In this document: positions 53,102 through 62,010 of the stretch, piece by piece
How positions within the stretch are numbered: the stretch's first letter is position 1
Layout: each line of letters begins with the position of its first letter
Assembly: GCF_000025305.1 (NCBI RefSeq)
Contig: NC_013740.1
Span: 1,116,001 to 1,180,000 of the forward strand
DNA: 64,000 bases
Reading direction: 5' to 3'
Source: Acidaminococcus fermentans DSM 20731
GTDB lineage: Bacteria > Bacillota > Negativicutes > Acidaminococcales > Acidaminococcaceae
Made by a program: the position numbers and the translations under genes
Notes under the pieces: model-generated
What the model saw: the letters and a program-made list of their open reading frames with translations, nothing else
Database searches by the model: none
What the model was told of the DNA's origin: nothing

Positions 53102-53707
53102 ATGAATCGTGCACTTACGCCCCGGGCCATGGTCTTTATTGCGGTGCTGGGGGCTTTGTCTTCTCTTTTGATGGCTTTTGAATTCCCCCTGCCCTTTGCC
53201 CCGGCATATATGAAATTTGAGATTTCGGATCTGCCGGCCCTCTTTGCCGGGTTCTTTATCGGGCCTCTGGCCGGCGGGCTGACGGAGCTGCTGAAGATCC
53301 TGATCAAACTGGTGCTGGTGGGGAGTTCTTCCGCCTTTGTGGGAGAAGGGATGAACCTGCTGTGCGCCCTGGCCTATGTGCTGCCCTGCACGGTGTTCTA
53401 CCACCTGCACCGGACCCGGAAAGGGGCCATGACGGCGCTTTTGGCCGGCAGCCTGGTGGCCAGTGTGTTTGCGGTGGGGGCCAACCGGTTCCTGGCCATT
53501 CCCCTGTATGTGAAGCTGTACAAGATCCCCCTGGCGGCGATTTTGAAAATGGCCAGTGCCACCAATCCCCTGGTCCACAGCCTGACGGATTTTCTGCTGC
53601 TGACGGTACTTCCCTTTAACCTGCTGAAGTACGCGTTGGTATCGGGGATCACCTATCTGATCTACAAAAAGGCCAGCCTGGCATTGACGGAGATCCTCAA
53701 AAAATAA
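53102..53707 (+). CDS. ECF transporter S component, RibU-like
   Basis: Substrate-binding membrane subunit of 201 aa with six helices. The start VFIAVLGALSSLLMAFEFPL, then KFEISDLPALFAGFFIGPLA, follows the RibU (riboflavin) pattern, and the fifth helix NRFLAIPLYVKLY also fits. It needs a shared EcfAAT module from elsewhere in the genome; the CbiQ/CbiO pair at 19 kb is probably dedicated to nickel. AAAGGAG precedes ATG 53102. A weak hairpin follows the stop. Riboflavin is the likely vitamin, with some doubt because the usual riboswitch is missing. Confidence 0.72.
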   Translation: MNRALTPRAMVFIAVLGALSSLLMAFEFPLPFAPAYMKFEISDLPALFAGFFIGPLAGGLTELLKILIKLVLVGSSSAFVGEGMNLLCALAYVLPCTVFYHLHRTRKGAMTALLAGSLVASVFAVGANRFLAIPLYVKLYKIPLAAILKMASATNPLVHSLTDFLLLTVLPFNLLKYALVSGITYLIYKKASLALTEILKK

Positions 53708-53760
53708 GGGAGGCCCGGCTGCCGCCGGCAGATGGTCTCCTTTGCCCATGACCATTTCCC

Positions 53761-53817
53761 TGTATCCAGTATACATTTCTGTTTTGTCTTTCGACAGTTC
53801 TGGAACCATGTTACAAT
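53761..53817 (+). promoter_or_regulatory. Promoter and candidate operator of the hydroxyacid dehydrogenase gene
   Basis: TGTATCCAGTATACA (53761-53775) is an inverted repeat TGTAT-N5-ATACA. It is followed by a weak -35 (TTTCGA, 53789-53794), 17 bases, and the -10 TACAAT (53812-53817) preceded by TG. Confidence 0.45.
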
Positions 53818-53864
53818 AGATGACACAAGGGATTCATTTTATGCCAAACCAAGGAGGCTCTGCC

Positions 53865-54833
53865 ATGATTGAAAAAACCACCGTAGGCATTGTCGGCGTT
53901 GGCCATGTGGGCGCCCATGTGGCTTATTCCCTGGGGATGATGGGAATTGCTGACGAAATCCTGCTCTGTGACATCGATGCCAAAAAGCTTGCCAGTGAAT
54001 GCAATGATCTGAACGATGCCGTCCCTTTCATGCCCCACCGGGTCCAGTATAAAACCACGGATTATGCCGGTCTCAAGGACTGTGCGGTGATCGTCAACGC
54101 AGTGGGAGATATTTCCCTGTGCCGGAACTTCAACCGGGATGACGAACTGAAAAACAGTGTGGTCCAGGTGGCCCGTTTCATTCCCCGGATCATGGATGCC
54201 GGGTTCGACGGGATCTTTGTGAATATCACCAACCCCTGTGATCTGATCACGGCGGAAATCGCCAATCTGTCCGGCCTGCCCCGTTCCCAGGTAATGGGCA
54301 CGGGCACCCTGCTGGATTCGGCCCGGCTGTGCCATGCCCTCAGCGATGCCACCGGCCTGGACAGCCGCAGTTTCAACGCCTTTATGCTGGGCCAGCACGG
54401 GAATGCCCAGTTTGTCCCCTGGTCCCTGCTGAACTTCTCCGGCATGACCGTGGACCAGTACGAAAAGCACAGCGGCCGGCCTTTTGCCCGGGCAGCCATC
54501 CAGGAACAGGCCATCAAAGGGGGCTGGGTGACGGTTTCCGGCAAATGGTGCACGGAATACGGCATTGCCGGAGCTGCAGCCACCCTGGTGGGCACCATCC
54601 TCCGGGATGAAAAGCGGGTGCTCCCCTGCTCTGTGGAACTGGACGGGGAATACTGCCAGCAGGACCTGTTCATCGGCGTCCCGGCTGTAATCGGCAAAGA
54701 AGGGGTGGAAAAGGTCCTGGAACTGCCCCTGACCCCGGAAGAACAGAAACAGTTCGAAGCCTGCGCAGCGGCCATCCGGGAGAATGTGAACAAGGCGTAT
54801 GACATTATTTTGAAGGAAAAAGAAAAGGTGTGA
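53865..54833 (+). CDS. L-2-hydroxyacid dehydrogenase (L-2-hydroxyisocaproate dehydrogenase-like)
   Basis: Member of the lactate/malate dehydrogenase superfamily, 322 aa. It reduces 2-oxo acids to L-2-hydroxy acids with NADH. The NAD motif GIVGVGHVGAHVA is at 7-19. NITNPCDLITA, GTGTLLDSARL (catalytic-region Arg), the active-site His in LGQHGNAQFVPWS and GGWVTVSGKWCTEYGIA align best with L-HicDH of Weissella rather than with lactate dehydrogenase, which has GEHGDS. ATG 53865 lies seven bases after AAGGAGG. In an amino-acid fermenter it could dispose of reducing power with branched-chain or other 2-oxo acids. Confidence 0.8.
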   Translation: MIEKTTVGIVGVGHVGAHVAYSLGMMGIADEILLCDIDAKKLASECNDLNDAVPFMPHRVQYKTTDYAGLKDCAVIVNAVGDISLCRNFNRDDELKNSVVQVARFIPRIMDAGFDGIFVNITNPCDLITAEIANLSGLPRSQVMGTGTLLDSARLCHALSDATGLDSRSFNAFMLGQHGNAQFVPWSLLNFSGMTVDQYEKHSGRPFARAAIQEQAIKGGWVTVSGKWCTEYGIAGAAATLVGTILRDEKRVLPCSVELDGEYCQQDLFIGVPAVIGKEGVEKVLELPLTPEEQKQFEACAAAIRENVNKAYDIILKEKEKV

Positions 54834-54855
54834 CCGCGGTCACACCTTTTCTTTT
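54823..54855 (+). terminator. Terminator overlapping the end of the dehydrogenase gene
   Basis: AAAAGGTGTGACC / GGTCACACCTTTT around a GC centre, with CTTTTTC after it; the TGA stop lies in the left arm. The A-rich left side lets it also end the converging peptidase transcript. Confidence 0.9.
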
Positions 54856-54864
54856 TCACACTCT

Positions 54865-56145
54865 TTACCCAAAGAACACCGTAATCAGATCTTCCAGTGC
54901 CTTCTGGTCGGCGGCGCCCATGGTTTCCCGGGCGCTGTGCATGGCCAGGAGGGCCACACCGATATCCATGGTCCGGATGGGAGTCAGGGCCGAGGCCATG
55001 GAGCCCAGGGTGGATCCGCCCTTGATGTCGCTGCGGTTCACGAACAGCTGGCAGGGAATCCCGTTGGCGGCGCAGAGCCCTTTCACAATGGCCACCGCTT
55101 CCGCATCCCCGGCATAGGACTGGCTGCAGGCCTGTTTCAGCACCACCCCTTTGCCCAGGAGGGGCTTGTTGGTGATGTCGCATTTGTCCGTATAGTTGGG
55201 ATGAAGGGCATGGGCCACGTCCACGCTGAGCATGAACCCGGTGGCCATATCCTGGTACAGGGCTTCTTCCGTCAGCCCCAGTTTGGCGTAGATCCGGTGG
55301 AGCAGGTTGTTCAGCACCAGGGAATCCGCACCCTGTTTGGTGTTGCTGCCCACTTCCTCGTTGTCGAACAGGCAGGCCACATGGAGTCCTTCCGTGCCGT
55401 TGCCGTTGATGATGCCTTTCAGGCAGCCCATGCAGGAGGTCAGGTTGTCCAGCCGGCCGGATGAGATGAATTCGTCCTTCAGCCCGAAGGTACAGCCTTC
55501 TTCCACCGGATAGGTGGACAGTTCAAAGGACAGGATGTCTTCCGGCTTTACCTGGAGTTCTTTGGCCAGGAAGTTGGTGAAAAAGTGCTTGTCTTCCGGA
55601 TCTTCTCCCAGCATGGTGGCCAGGGGCAGCACATCTTTCTGCTTGTTCCATTTATATCCATCGTTCACTTCCCGGTTCATGTGGATGGCCAGGCTGGACA
55701 TGCTCAAAAGAGGCCGTTTGAAATCCACCAGGTGGGTATGGGGTTTGAAGGGATCTTCGGTCCGGGTGACGATCTTCCCGGCCAGGGACAGGGGCCGGTC
55801 CATCCAGGTGGATACGATCATGCCGCCATACCCTTCTACGTTCAGGGTGCCGTAGCCCTGGGTATTGACTTCGGCAGCCGGTTTCAGCCGGAAGCAGGGA
55901 AAATCCGTATGGGCTGCTGCAATCTTCAGTCCCCGGGAGCCTGCCTTGCCGGTGCGGAAGGCAAACAGGGACGAATCGAAGCAGGTGACAAAATACTTGC
56001 CGTCCGGGGCCAGGGTCCAGTCCTCTGCCAGGGACAGTTCAGCAAAGCCGTTGGCCAGCAGCAGGTCACGGCTGGCTGCCACCGTATGATACGGGGACGT
56101 GCTCTTGTGGATCAGGTTCAGTAACTCTTTTGTGGTTTGATTCAT
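54865..56145 (-). CDS. M18-family aminopeptidase
   Basis: Cocatalytic zinc aminopeptidase of 426 aa. The metal ligands are in AAAHTDFPCFRLKP near 77-90, SGRLDNLTS near 228-236, FDNEEVGSNTKQGA near 260-273 and DVAHALHPNY near 308-317, with a C-terminal His in LLAMHSARETMG. These match aspartyl/yeast aminopeptidase I-type M18 enzymes (ApeA/ApeB). ATG 56145 follows AGGAGG; the longer frame to 56205 runs over it. Together with the C1 peptidase at 58 kb it recycles peptides to amino acids. Confidence 0.93.
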   Translation of the reverse strand: MNQTTKELLNLIHKSTSPYHTVAASRDLLLANGFAELSLAEDWTLAPDGKYFVTCFDSSLFAFRTGKAGSRGLKIAAAHTDFPCFRLKPAAEVNTQGYGTLNVEGYGGMIVSTWMDRPLSLAGKIVTRTEDPFKPHTHLVDFKRPLLSMSSLAIHMNREVNDGYKWNKQKDVLPLATMLGEDPEDKHFFTNFLAKELQVKPEDILSFELSTYPVEEGCTFGLKDEFISSGRLDNLTSCMGCLKGIINGNGTEGLHVACLFDNEEVGSNTKQGADSLVLNNLLHRIYAKLGLTEEALYQDMATGFMLSVDVAHALHPNYTDKCDITNKPLLGKGVVLKQACSQSYAGDAEAVAIVKGLCAANGIPCQLFVNRSDIKGGSTLGSMASALTPIRTMDIGVALLAMHSARETMGAADQKALEDLITVFFG

Positions 56146-56229
56146 GTTGACACCTCCTGGGGCCATTGTATCATAAGATACAAAATTGTTCAAAAACTTT
56201 TTCATTTAACTGGGAAAGTAAAAGCTTCC

Positions 56230-56247
56230 ATGGTATAATAATACCAT
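56230..56247 (+). promoter_or_regulatory. Extended -10 inside a palindrome, APC permease promoter
   Basis: ATGGTATAATAATACCAT: the -10 TATAAT (56234-56239) with TGG in front lies inside the inverted repeat ATGGTAT-AATA-ATACCAT. A regulator bound here would occlude the polymerase. It is 23 bases before the start codon, so the leader is very short. Confidence 0.5.
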
Positions 56248-56269
56248 CTTTTGAAAAGGAGGCTTTCCA

Positions 56270-57715
56270 ATGGCCGAAAAAGAAAAATCACTCAATGGAA
56301 GCAACAAAGTTCTGTCATGGCAGGCGCTGGGCCTGATGACCTTCACCTCCGTATGGGGGTTCGGGAACATCGTCAACGGCTATGCCAACCAGGGTCTCAA
56401 AGCGGTGGTATCCTGGATCCTCATGTTTGCCCTCTACTTCATCCCCTATGTGCTCATGGTGGGCGAAATGGGCTCCACCTTCAAGGAAAGCGCAGGCGGG
56501 GTATCCTCCTGGATCCGCTCCACCTCCGGAGCCAAACTGGCCTACTTCGCCGGCTGGACCTACTGGATCGTCCATATGCCCTATCTGGCCCAAAAGCCCC
56601 AGAACATGCTCATTGCCTTTGGCTGGGCGGTATTCCAGAACGGCAGCCTGACCAAGACCATCTCGCCCCTGGTGCTCCAGAGCATTGCTCTGGTGATTTT
56701 CTTTTTCTTCCTGTGGTACGCCTCCAAAGGGGTCAACGCCCTGAAACGGATCGGGGCCCTGGCCGGGAGCTTCATGTTCGTCATGAGCATCCTCTACATC
56801 CTGCTGGCCCTGGCGGCTCCTCACCTGACCACCGCCAGGACCTTCACCTACAGCCTGAACTGGGATACCCTGATGCCCACCTTCGATTTTGACTACATGA
56901 CCACACTGGGCATCCTGGTCTTTGCGGTGGGCGGCTGCGAACGGCTGAGCCCCTATGTCAACAACCTGAAGAAACCTTCTTCGGAATATCCCAAATCCAT
57001 GATCTTCATGGCCACTATGGTGGCGGTCACCGCCCTGTTGGGGACCTTTGCCATGGGCCTGATGTTCGACCCCACCAACATCCCCAAGGACCTGATGATG
57101 AACGGGGCCTACTACAGCTTCTCCAAGCTGGGTGAATACTATGGCATCGGCCAGACCTTCGTGATCATCTACGCCATCTGCAACACCCTGGGACAGGCGG
57201 CCACCCTGGCCATTTCCATCGACGCCCCCATCAAGATCCTGCTGGCGGACGTGGATCCCCAGTTCGTGCCCAAAGTGTTCACCAAAGTGAACGCCAAAGG
57301 GGTGCCGGTCACCGGGTATAAACTGACCGCCGTGCTGGTTTCCATCCTGCTGATCGTCCCGGCCCTGGGGATCGGCGACATGACCAGCCTCTACAACTGG
57401 CTGATCCGCCTGAATGCGGTGTGCATGCCGCTCCGGTACCTGTGGGTGTTCTTCGCCTACATGATGTTGAAGAAACACGCGGACCAGTATGTTTCTGCAT
57501 ACCATTTTGTGAAGAGCCGCGGCCTGGGCATGCTGGCCGGGTTCTGGTGCTTTGCCTTTACCGCTTTTGCCTGCATCATGGGCATGTTCCCCCGTGGGGT
57601 GCAAAGCGGTACGGACACCTGGTATTTCCAGTTTGCCATGAATATCCTGACCCCGCTGGTACTGATCGGCATCGGATTCATCCTGCCGGAACTGGCAAAG
57701 AAGGAAAGAGCGTAA
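56270..57715 (+). CDS. APC-superfamily amino acid permease/antiporter
   Basis: Membrane transporter of 481 aa with twelve helices. The first helix carries the broken-helix motif FTSVWGFGNIVNGYANQG typical of the glutamate:GABA antiporter branch (GadC/YjeM-like), and helix 6 has FAVGGCERLSPYVNNLKKPS. AAAGGAGG precedes ATG 56270. It ends in a strong terminator. The substrate is an amino acid, not resolved further; exchange of glutamate or a decarboxylation product is possible. Confidence 0.87.
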   Translation: MAEKEKSLNGSNKVLSWQALGLMTFTSVWGFGNIVNGYANQGLKAVVSWILMFALYFIPYVLMVGEMGSTFKESAGGVSSWIRSTSGAKLAYFAGWTYWIVHMPYLAQKPQNMLIAFGWAVFQNGSLTKTISPLVLQSIALVIFFFFLWYASKGVNALKRIGALAGSFMFVMSILYILLALAAPHLTTARTFTYSLNWDTLMPTFDFDYMTTLGILVFAVGGCERLSPYVNNLKKPSSEYPKSMIFMATMVAVTALLGTFAMGLMFDPTNIPKDLMMNGAYYSFSKLGEYYGIGQTFVIIYAICNTLGQAATLAISIDAPIKILLADVDPQFVPKVFTKVNAKGVPVTGYKLTAVLVSILLIVPALGIGDMTSLYNWLIRLNAVCMPLRYLWVFFAYMMLKKHADQYVSAYHFVKSRGLGMLAGFWCFAFTAFACIMGMFPRGVQSGTDTWYFQFAMNILTPLVLIGIGFILPELAKKERA

Positions 57716-57721
57716 TCCTAT

Positions 57722-57764
57722 AAATAAAGGCGCTGTGAAAAAATCATCCACAGCGCCTTTATTT
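57722..57764 (+). terminator. Intrinsic terminator of the permease gene
   Basis: Perfect 16-bp stem AAATAAAGGCGCTGTG / CACAGCGCCTTTATTT with an 11-base loop. Confidence 0.92.
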
Positions 57765-57769
57765 CGCTT

Positions 57770-57818
57770 GCGTCAGCTGGCTTCCATCGGCTAGTGACTA
57801 GAGACTAGTGACTAGTGA
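57770..57818. repeat. CTAGTGA-type modular repeat
   Basis: GCGTCAGCTGGCTTCCATCG then GCTAGTGACTAGAGACTAGT and GACTAGTGAC. The CAGCTG and CCATCGG pieces are shared with the repeats at 21995-22062 and 59205-59262. Confidence 0.65.
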
Positions 57819-57854
57819 CGGGGTGTGAAAAAGCATTTTTTCACACCCTCTTTC
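57818..57854 (-). terminator. Intrinsic terminator of the C1 peptidase gene
   Basis: GGGTGTGAAAAA / TTTTTTCACACCC, a few bases past the peptidase stop on the minus strand. Confidence 0.85.
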
Positions 57855-57855
57855 C

Positions 57856-59166
57856 TTATACGTCTTCCTCCCAGGGATTGATCCGGATGGGTTCTTTTTT
57901 CAGCATTTCTCTTTGTTCCGGGGTGAAATGGGATTTTTTGATCACTGCTTCGTAGACGTATTCCTTGAAATACTTTTCGGAGCAGACGAAGTACCCTTTC
58001 TCGCCCACCCCACTGCCCCAGGAATTCTCGATCTTCCACCGGGTGGGACGGCCGTTCCCGTCGAAATCCACACCGGTCAGGAGCATGGCGTGGGTGGCGG
58101 AACTGGCTCCGTATTCCAGCCGTTTCCCTTTGGGCATCTCCCAGGAAATCCCGCCCAGGAGTTTTTCCACCTGGACGCTGTCCGGATCCCAGATGCCCTC
58201 TTTCCGGGCCCCGCAGGCTCCGGCATCACAGGCGAACCACACCGGCTCCCCGGCCTGGAGCTGCCGGATGCACAGATCCTCCAGGGCCTCCTGGGACAGG
58301 TTCAGGGCTTCCATATCCTTCCCCACCATGTTTTCCACCGCATGGAAAGCCACCGGGGTATCCATTTCCTTGTCCGGGGTGGGCTCGTTGATCACCGGAT
58401 AATAGTCCTCCAGGGCCAGGCCCACGTATTTGTCGTAGAAAGCTTTGGGTGTCAGGTTCCGGTCGCAGTGATAGTTCTTGTCCTTGTCCCGCCAGGCAAA
58501 ATCGAAGGTTTCCACCGGAGCCCCGAAGGCGATGCATTCGGCCTTGTACACTTCCGCCAGCATTTCCTTCTTCCGGGGATAGGGATCCTTCCCGGCAGCC
58601 ACCAGGTCCCGGAGTTCCATGGCGTCTTTCCGGAGCAGGCGGTTCATGGCGGCCAGGAACCGGTCCGTATGGCCGGACTGATAGGATTCCGGATGGACGG
58701 TTTTGGGCACCACCCCGTATTTGGCTGCCAGATGGGCCGCTTCGCTCCAGTAGCCCCCATCCACCATGCCCCGGAGCACGTACTGCATACTCTGGCCTTT
58801 CACCGGTTCCCCGGCCTGTTCAATGACCATTTCCAGGAAATTGTTGGCCTTTTCCAGTTTGTCATAGAAGCTCAGGTAGTTCTGGGACAGTTCGAATTCT
58901 TCCAGGCCGCATTTTTCCGCCACGATTTCCCGCAGGATGTTCAGGGCCGCAAAGAGCCAGCACCGGCCGGATTTCTGCTGGGCGGTGATGCCCCGGGTCT
59001 TCACTTCCACCGCAAAAGGCCCCCGGTGCCGGGCCGCCGCCATGGGCACAAAGGACAGGTCGGCCAGATCGGTTTTGGCCAGGGCACTGTTCAAAACAGA
59101 AACACTGGGGTCCGCTGCCACTTTGGCACGGAAGGACTGCAGCAATGCATCGTTGATTTCTTTCAT
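57856..59166 (-). CDS. pepC: C1B-family aminopeptidase (bleomycin hydrolase/PepC)
   Basis: Cysteine aminopeptidase of 436 aa, normally a self-compartmentalising hexamer in the cytoplasm. The catalytic Cys is in TAQQKSGRCWLFAALN near 61-76, His in ASSATHAMLLTGVDFDG near 360-376, and Asn in WKIENSWGSGVG near 383-394. The C-terminal tail that trims substrates is present. The ribosome site is weak (GCGAGCG). No secretion signal. It is well suited to peptide catabolism. Confidence 0.94.
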   Translation of the reverse strand: MKEINDALLQSFRAKVAADPSVSVLNSALAKTDLADLSFVPMAAARHRGPFAVEVKTRGITAQQKSGRCWLFAALNILREIVAEKCGLEEFELSQNYLSFYDKLEKANNFLEMVIEQAGEPVKGQSMQYVLRGMVDGGYWSEAAHLAAKYGVVPKTVHPESYQSGHTDRFLAAMNRLLRKDAMELRDLVAAGKDPYPRKKEMLAEVYKAECIAFGAPVETFDFAWRDKDKNYHCDRNLTPKAFYDKYVGLALEDYYPVINEPTPDKEMDTPVAFHAVENMVGKDMEALNLSQEALEDLCIRQLQAGEPVWFACDAGACGARKEGIWDPDSVQVEKLLGGISWEMPKGKRLEYGASSATHAMLLTGVDFDGNGRPTRWKIENSWGSGVGEKGYFVCSEKYFKEYVYEAVIKKSHFTPEQREMLKKEPIRINPWEEDV

Positions 59167-59204
59167 ATTCTACACGCTCGCTTTCTAATTGTTTACCATT
59201 GATC

Positions 59205-59262
59205 CAAATTTGCCTCAGGCAAATTTGCTCCATCGGCTAGAGACTCGAGACGAGTGCCTGGA
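59205..59262. repeat. Modular repeat with AAATTTGC palindrome
   Basis: CCAAATTTGCCTCAGGCAAATTTG is a palindrome, followed by CTCCATCGGCTAGAGACTCG and AGACGAGTGCCTGGAGAC. It lies between the EamA gene and pepC, both on the minus strand. Confidence 0.6.
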
Positions 59263-59269
59263 GACTTTT

Positions 59270-60190
59270 TTATCTTTTTAATGCCACAAACGCCCCTCCG
59301 ATCATGAGCACCATGCCGATCATCATTTTCGTCGTGATGGGTTCCCCCGCGAAAATCAGGGCAAACAAGGGACTCAGGGCCGGCTTGATGAAATAGGTCA
59401 GGCTGCCCAGGGCCACACCACCCCATTCGATGGCCAGGAACCAGCTCAGGAAGGCCACCAGGGTGATGCCGATGTACAGTACCAGAACCCAGGGCAGATT
59501 TTCCCAGGTGTAGCCGGTGAAGAGAGGAACACAGGCGTAATTGGCAAAGCCGTGGGCCATCAGCCATTGGGACACAGCCGGGATGTGGGACAGGCCGGCC
59601 ACCAGCAGCAGCTGGACACCACCCCAGAAAAAGGACCAGGCAGTCACCGTGATGCTGCCCAGATCTGTTATCAGCTTCTTGCCGCCCACGGCGTACAGGC
59701 TGTAGCAGACCACGCACACCAGCAGGGCTGCCACTCCCACCGGTTCCATGGTCATATGGAAGGGATCCACCAGAATGGCAATGGCCAGCACCTGCAACGC
59801 CAGGGCAATTCCCTCCCGCCGGGTAACAGGCGTATGGAGCAGCAGGGCCGCCAGCATGATGATGAAGAGCGGCGTACTGGAAAAGATGACGCCGGTGTTG
59901 CCTGCCCCCAGAGTGGCTGAAGCCATCTGGTACAGGGGGCCTACGATGGTAATGCCGGAAAAGGCCAGCAGGGCACACAGCTTCATCTGGGCTGCATGGA
60001 TGTGTGTATCCGTGGCCTTCAGCCGGGCCCGGCTCCAGGGCATCAAAAACACTCCGCACAGAAAATACCGAGTGGCGTTCACCTGGACCCCGTTCAGATC
60101 CGCATTGATCTTTTTCATGGCCACTTCCGTCAGGCTGAACAGGACCCCTGCCAGCAGCATGCAGAAAATGGCCTTCTGGTTCTTGGTCAT
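59270..60190 (-). CDS. EamA/DMT-family transporter
   Basis: Drug/metabolite transporter of 306 aa with ten helices in two EamA repeats: first repeat about 8-135 with GVLFSLTEVAMKKIN and ASATLGAGNTGVIFSSTPLF, second about 150-300 with LSWFLAIEWGGVALGSLTYF and FAGEPIT. Members export amino acids or metabolites. It is 21 bases after the DUF4153 gene, so the two are probably co-transcribed. The ribosome site is poor. Confidence 0.87.
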   Translation of the reverse strand: MTKNQKAIFCMLLAGVLFSLTEVAMKKINADLNGVQVNATRYFLCGVFLMPWSRARLKATDTHIHAAQMKLCALLAFSGITIVGPLYQMASATLGAGNTGVIFSSTPLFIIMLAALLLHTPVTRREGIALALQVLAIAILVDPFHMTMEPVGVAALLVCVVCYSLYAVGGKKLITDLGSITVTAWSFFWGGVQLLLVAGLSHIPAVSQWLMAHGFANYACVPLFTGYTWENLPWVLVLYIGITLVAFLSWFLAIEWGGVALGSLTYFIKPALSPLFALIFAGEPITTKMMIGMVLMIGGAFVALKR

Positions 60191-60211
60191 AGAGGAGGAT
60201 GCCTTCTTTCT

Positions 60212-61849
60212 TTATTTTGTCAGCAGGGTTCCTCTGCCATTGATCTGTTTACCCGGCTGGGCCTGGAATCCTGCCCGGTCTCCACTCAGAGAGAAGAGAA
60301 TCAGCTTGTGCTGGCCGTCCAGCTGGAATTCCAGGGCCTCCGGAGGAACGGCGCCGCCGGAAGGGTATTTCTCAGTCAATTTCTTCAGCTGCCGGGACAC
60401 GTCCCAGGTCTGTTCCGTCTGACTGGGCAGCCCGTACTGCAGTTTCCCTGCCCGGATGGCAAACCCGCGTTCCAGGCTTGCGGTACTATATCCGGCTACA
60501 GGGATCTTCAGCCGTTCAGTCCGATAATGCAGGTTATTGCCCCGTGCGGTCTGGACAGGTTCCCGAGGCAGCGTGGCCAGAAAGTCCAGCTGCTGCCGGA
60601 TCCGTTCCACATTGGGATATCGCCATCTGCCCGGACTATGGGACAGGTAAGCAAAGCTGCTGCGGAGGAGTTTACTGTCTTCCGGCGATAGATTCCGTCC
60701 GCTGGCCAGCTGATCTCCCTGTACCAGCTGGTTCCGGGCCAGTACCTCATCCAGCCGCCGGGCCTGGAACCAGGCGGGCAGGTCGATGAGATTGAGCGGC
60801 GTCAGGATCAGTACCAGAGTCAGCAGGCTACTCAAAAGGTACAGTTTCCGGGGTTTCCACCGTAAGAAGCCACACACCAGGGTGCAGATTCCGAAGCCCG
60901 TACAGCACAGGGACAGGTACCGCAGAGAGGTCAGGCTGTAGGCGGAAAGCCGGATCTGCAGGCCGGCAAACTGGCCGATGAGCACCGGAATCAGCAGCAG
61001 GGCGCCCCAGTGCAGGGCTTTTTTCTGCCAGGCCGGTTCCCCCTTCCAGAAGGAGAAATACAACAGGGCGTACACCGCCATCAGGAACAGGCCGAAGGGG
61101 TTCATGAACCCCACGGGCAGGCTCTTCTGCCACAGGATGCGCACCAGGTACTGGTAGATCACCAGCAGCAGGAATATGGCGCAGGGCAGCAGGATCCGTT
61201 TCCAGAGAGTGGTATAGAGCGGCGGCACGGAGACCGGGTCGTCAGCTTTGGGGATGCAGGAGATGAAATACTGGAACCCCACCACACCAAAAGAAAGATA
61301 AGAAATCCACAGCACCCAGGGCAGGCCCAGGGGATACAGCAGCAAGCTGACGCTGGCATAGCACAGACCCAGCATACAGTTCACCACGGCCGCCAGCAGC
61401 AAGGTCTTCACGCCCGCCACCACAAAATGGCCAAACAGCTGGGGTTTGCCTTCCCGGCTGTCACAGAAAAACAGGCTGAGTCCCAGACAGAAAGGTATCA
61501 GGCCGACCAGCACCAGCAGCACATACTGGGAAAAGCCGGTACCGGGAAGTCGCTCCAAAAAACGCCACAAAAGCAGAAAAAACAGGAAGCAGGCTGCATC
61601 CCGACGCAGTTCCACCCGGCCGTACCGTTCGTTGTACAGGCGCCAGGGCACGGAAACAAGGGCGACGACACCCGCGGCCAAAAGGGCCGAAGAAAAGTTG
61701 TTCTTCTGGAGCAGCCAGGAAAGGTTGCCGGACACCAGCACAAAAAACCAGGCCAGGGCAATGCCCCAGGTGGCGATCAGAGCCGGTTTGAACCGCTGGT
61801 TCCGCTCCCAGATGCCCAGGAAGAAAGAATGGATACGAGAAAGCACCAA
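60212..61849 (-). CDS. DUF4153-type multi-pass membrane protein
   Basis: Protein of 545 aa with about twelve hydrophobic segments in residues 20-370, then a soluble C-terminal region of about 170 residues (LSPEDSKLLRSSFAYLSHSP and LEFQLDGQHKLILFSLSGD). This layout and the YRLYNERYGR-like loop (VPWRLYNERYGRVELRRD) fit the DUF4153 family of unknown function. TTG 61849 is seven bases after AGGAGG; GTG 61846 is the alternative. A minus-strand TGGTATAAT at 61887-61892 is the promoter -10. No enzymatic motif recognised. Confidence 0.7.
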   Translation of the reverse strand: MVLSRIHSFFLGIWERNQRFKPALIATWGIALAWFFVLVSGNLSWLLQKNNFSSALLAAGVVALVSVPWRLYNERYGRVELRRDAACFLFFLLLWRFLERLPGTGFSQYVLLVLVGLIPFCLGLSLFFCDSREGKPQLFGHFVVAGVKTLLLAAVVNCMLGLCYASVSLLLYPLGLPWVLWISYLSFGVVGFQYFISCIPKADDPVSVPPLYTTLWKRILLPCAIFLLLVIYQYLVRILWQKSLPVGFMNPFGLFLMAVYALLYFSFWKGEPAWQKKALHWGALLLIPVLIGQFAGLQIRLSAYSLTSLRYLSLCCTGFGICTLVCGFLRWKPRKLYLLSSLLTLVLILTPLNLIDLPAWFQARRLDEVLARNQLVQGDQLASGRNLSPEDSKLLRSSFAYLSHSPGRWRYPNVERIRQQLDFLATLPREPVQTARGNNLHYRTERLKIPVAGYSTASLERGFAIRAGKLQYGLPSQTEQTWDVSRQLKKLTEKYPSGGAVPPEALEFQLDGQHKLILFSLSGDRAGFQAQPGKQINGRGTLLTK

Positions 61850-61886
61850 AGGATCCCCTCCTTAGAAAAGCTGAAATGGTGTTTTT

Positions 61887-61892
61887 ATTATA
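61887..61892 (-). promoter_or_regulatory. Extended -10 of the DUF4153-EamA pair
   Basis: Minus-strand ATGGTATAAT about 38 bases before the start codon. Confidence 0.55.
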
Positions 61893-61964
61893 CCATTTTG
61901 CAGGGAAAGGGAGAAGAAGGAGGCGCCAGCAGGGTGGAACCCACCAGATGGAGGTAGAACCCAC

Positions 61965-62000
61965 AAAAGGGGGTACCGCCTGCGTTTGCGGTACCCCCTC
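61965..62000 (-). terminator. Hairpin terminator of ydbC
   Basis: GGGGGTACCGC / GCGGTACCCCC with an 8-base loop, followed by TTTTGTGG on the minus strand. Confidence 0.8.
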
Positions 62001-62010
62001 TGCTTCTTTT

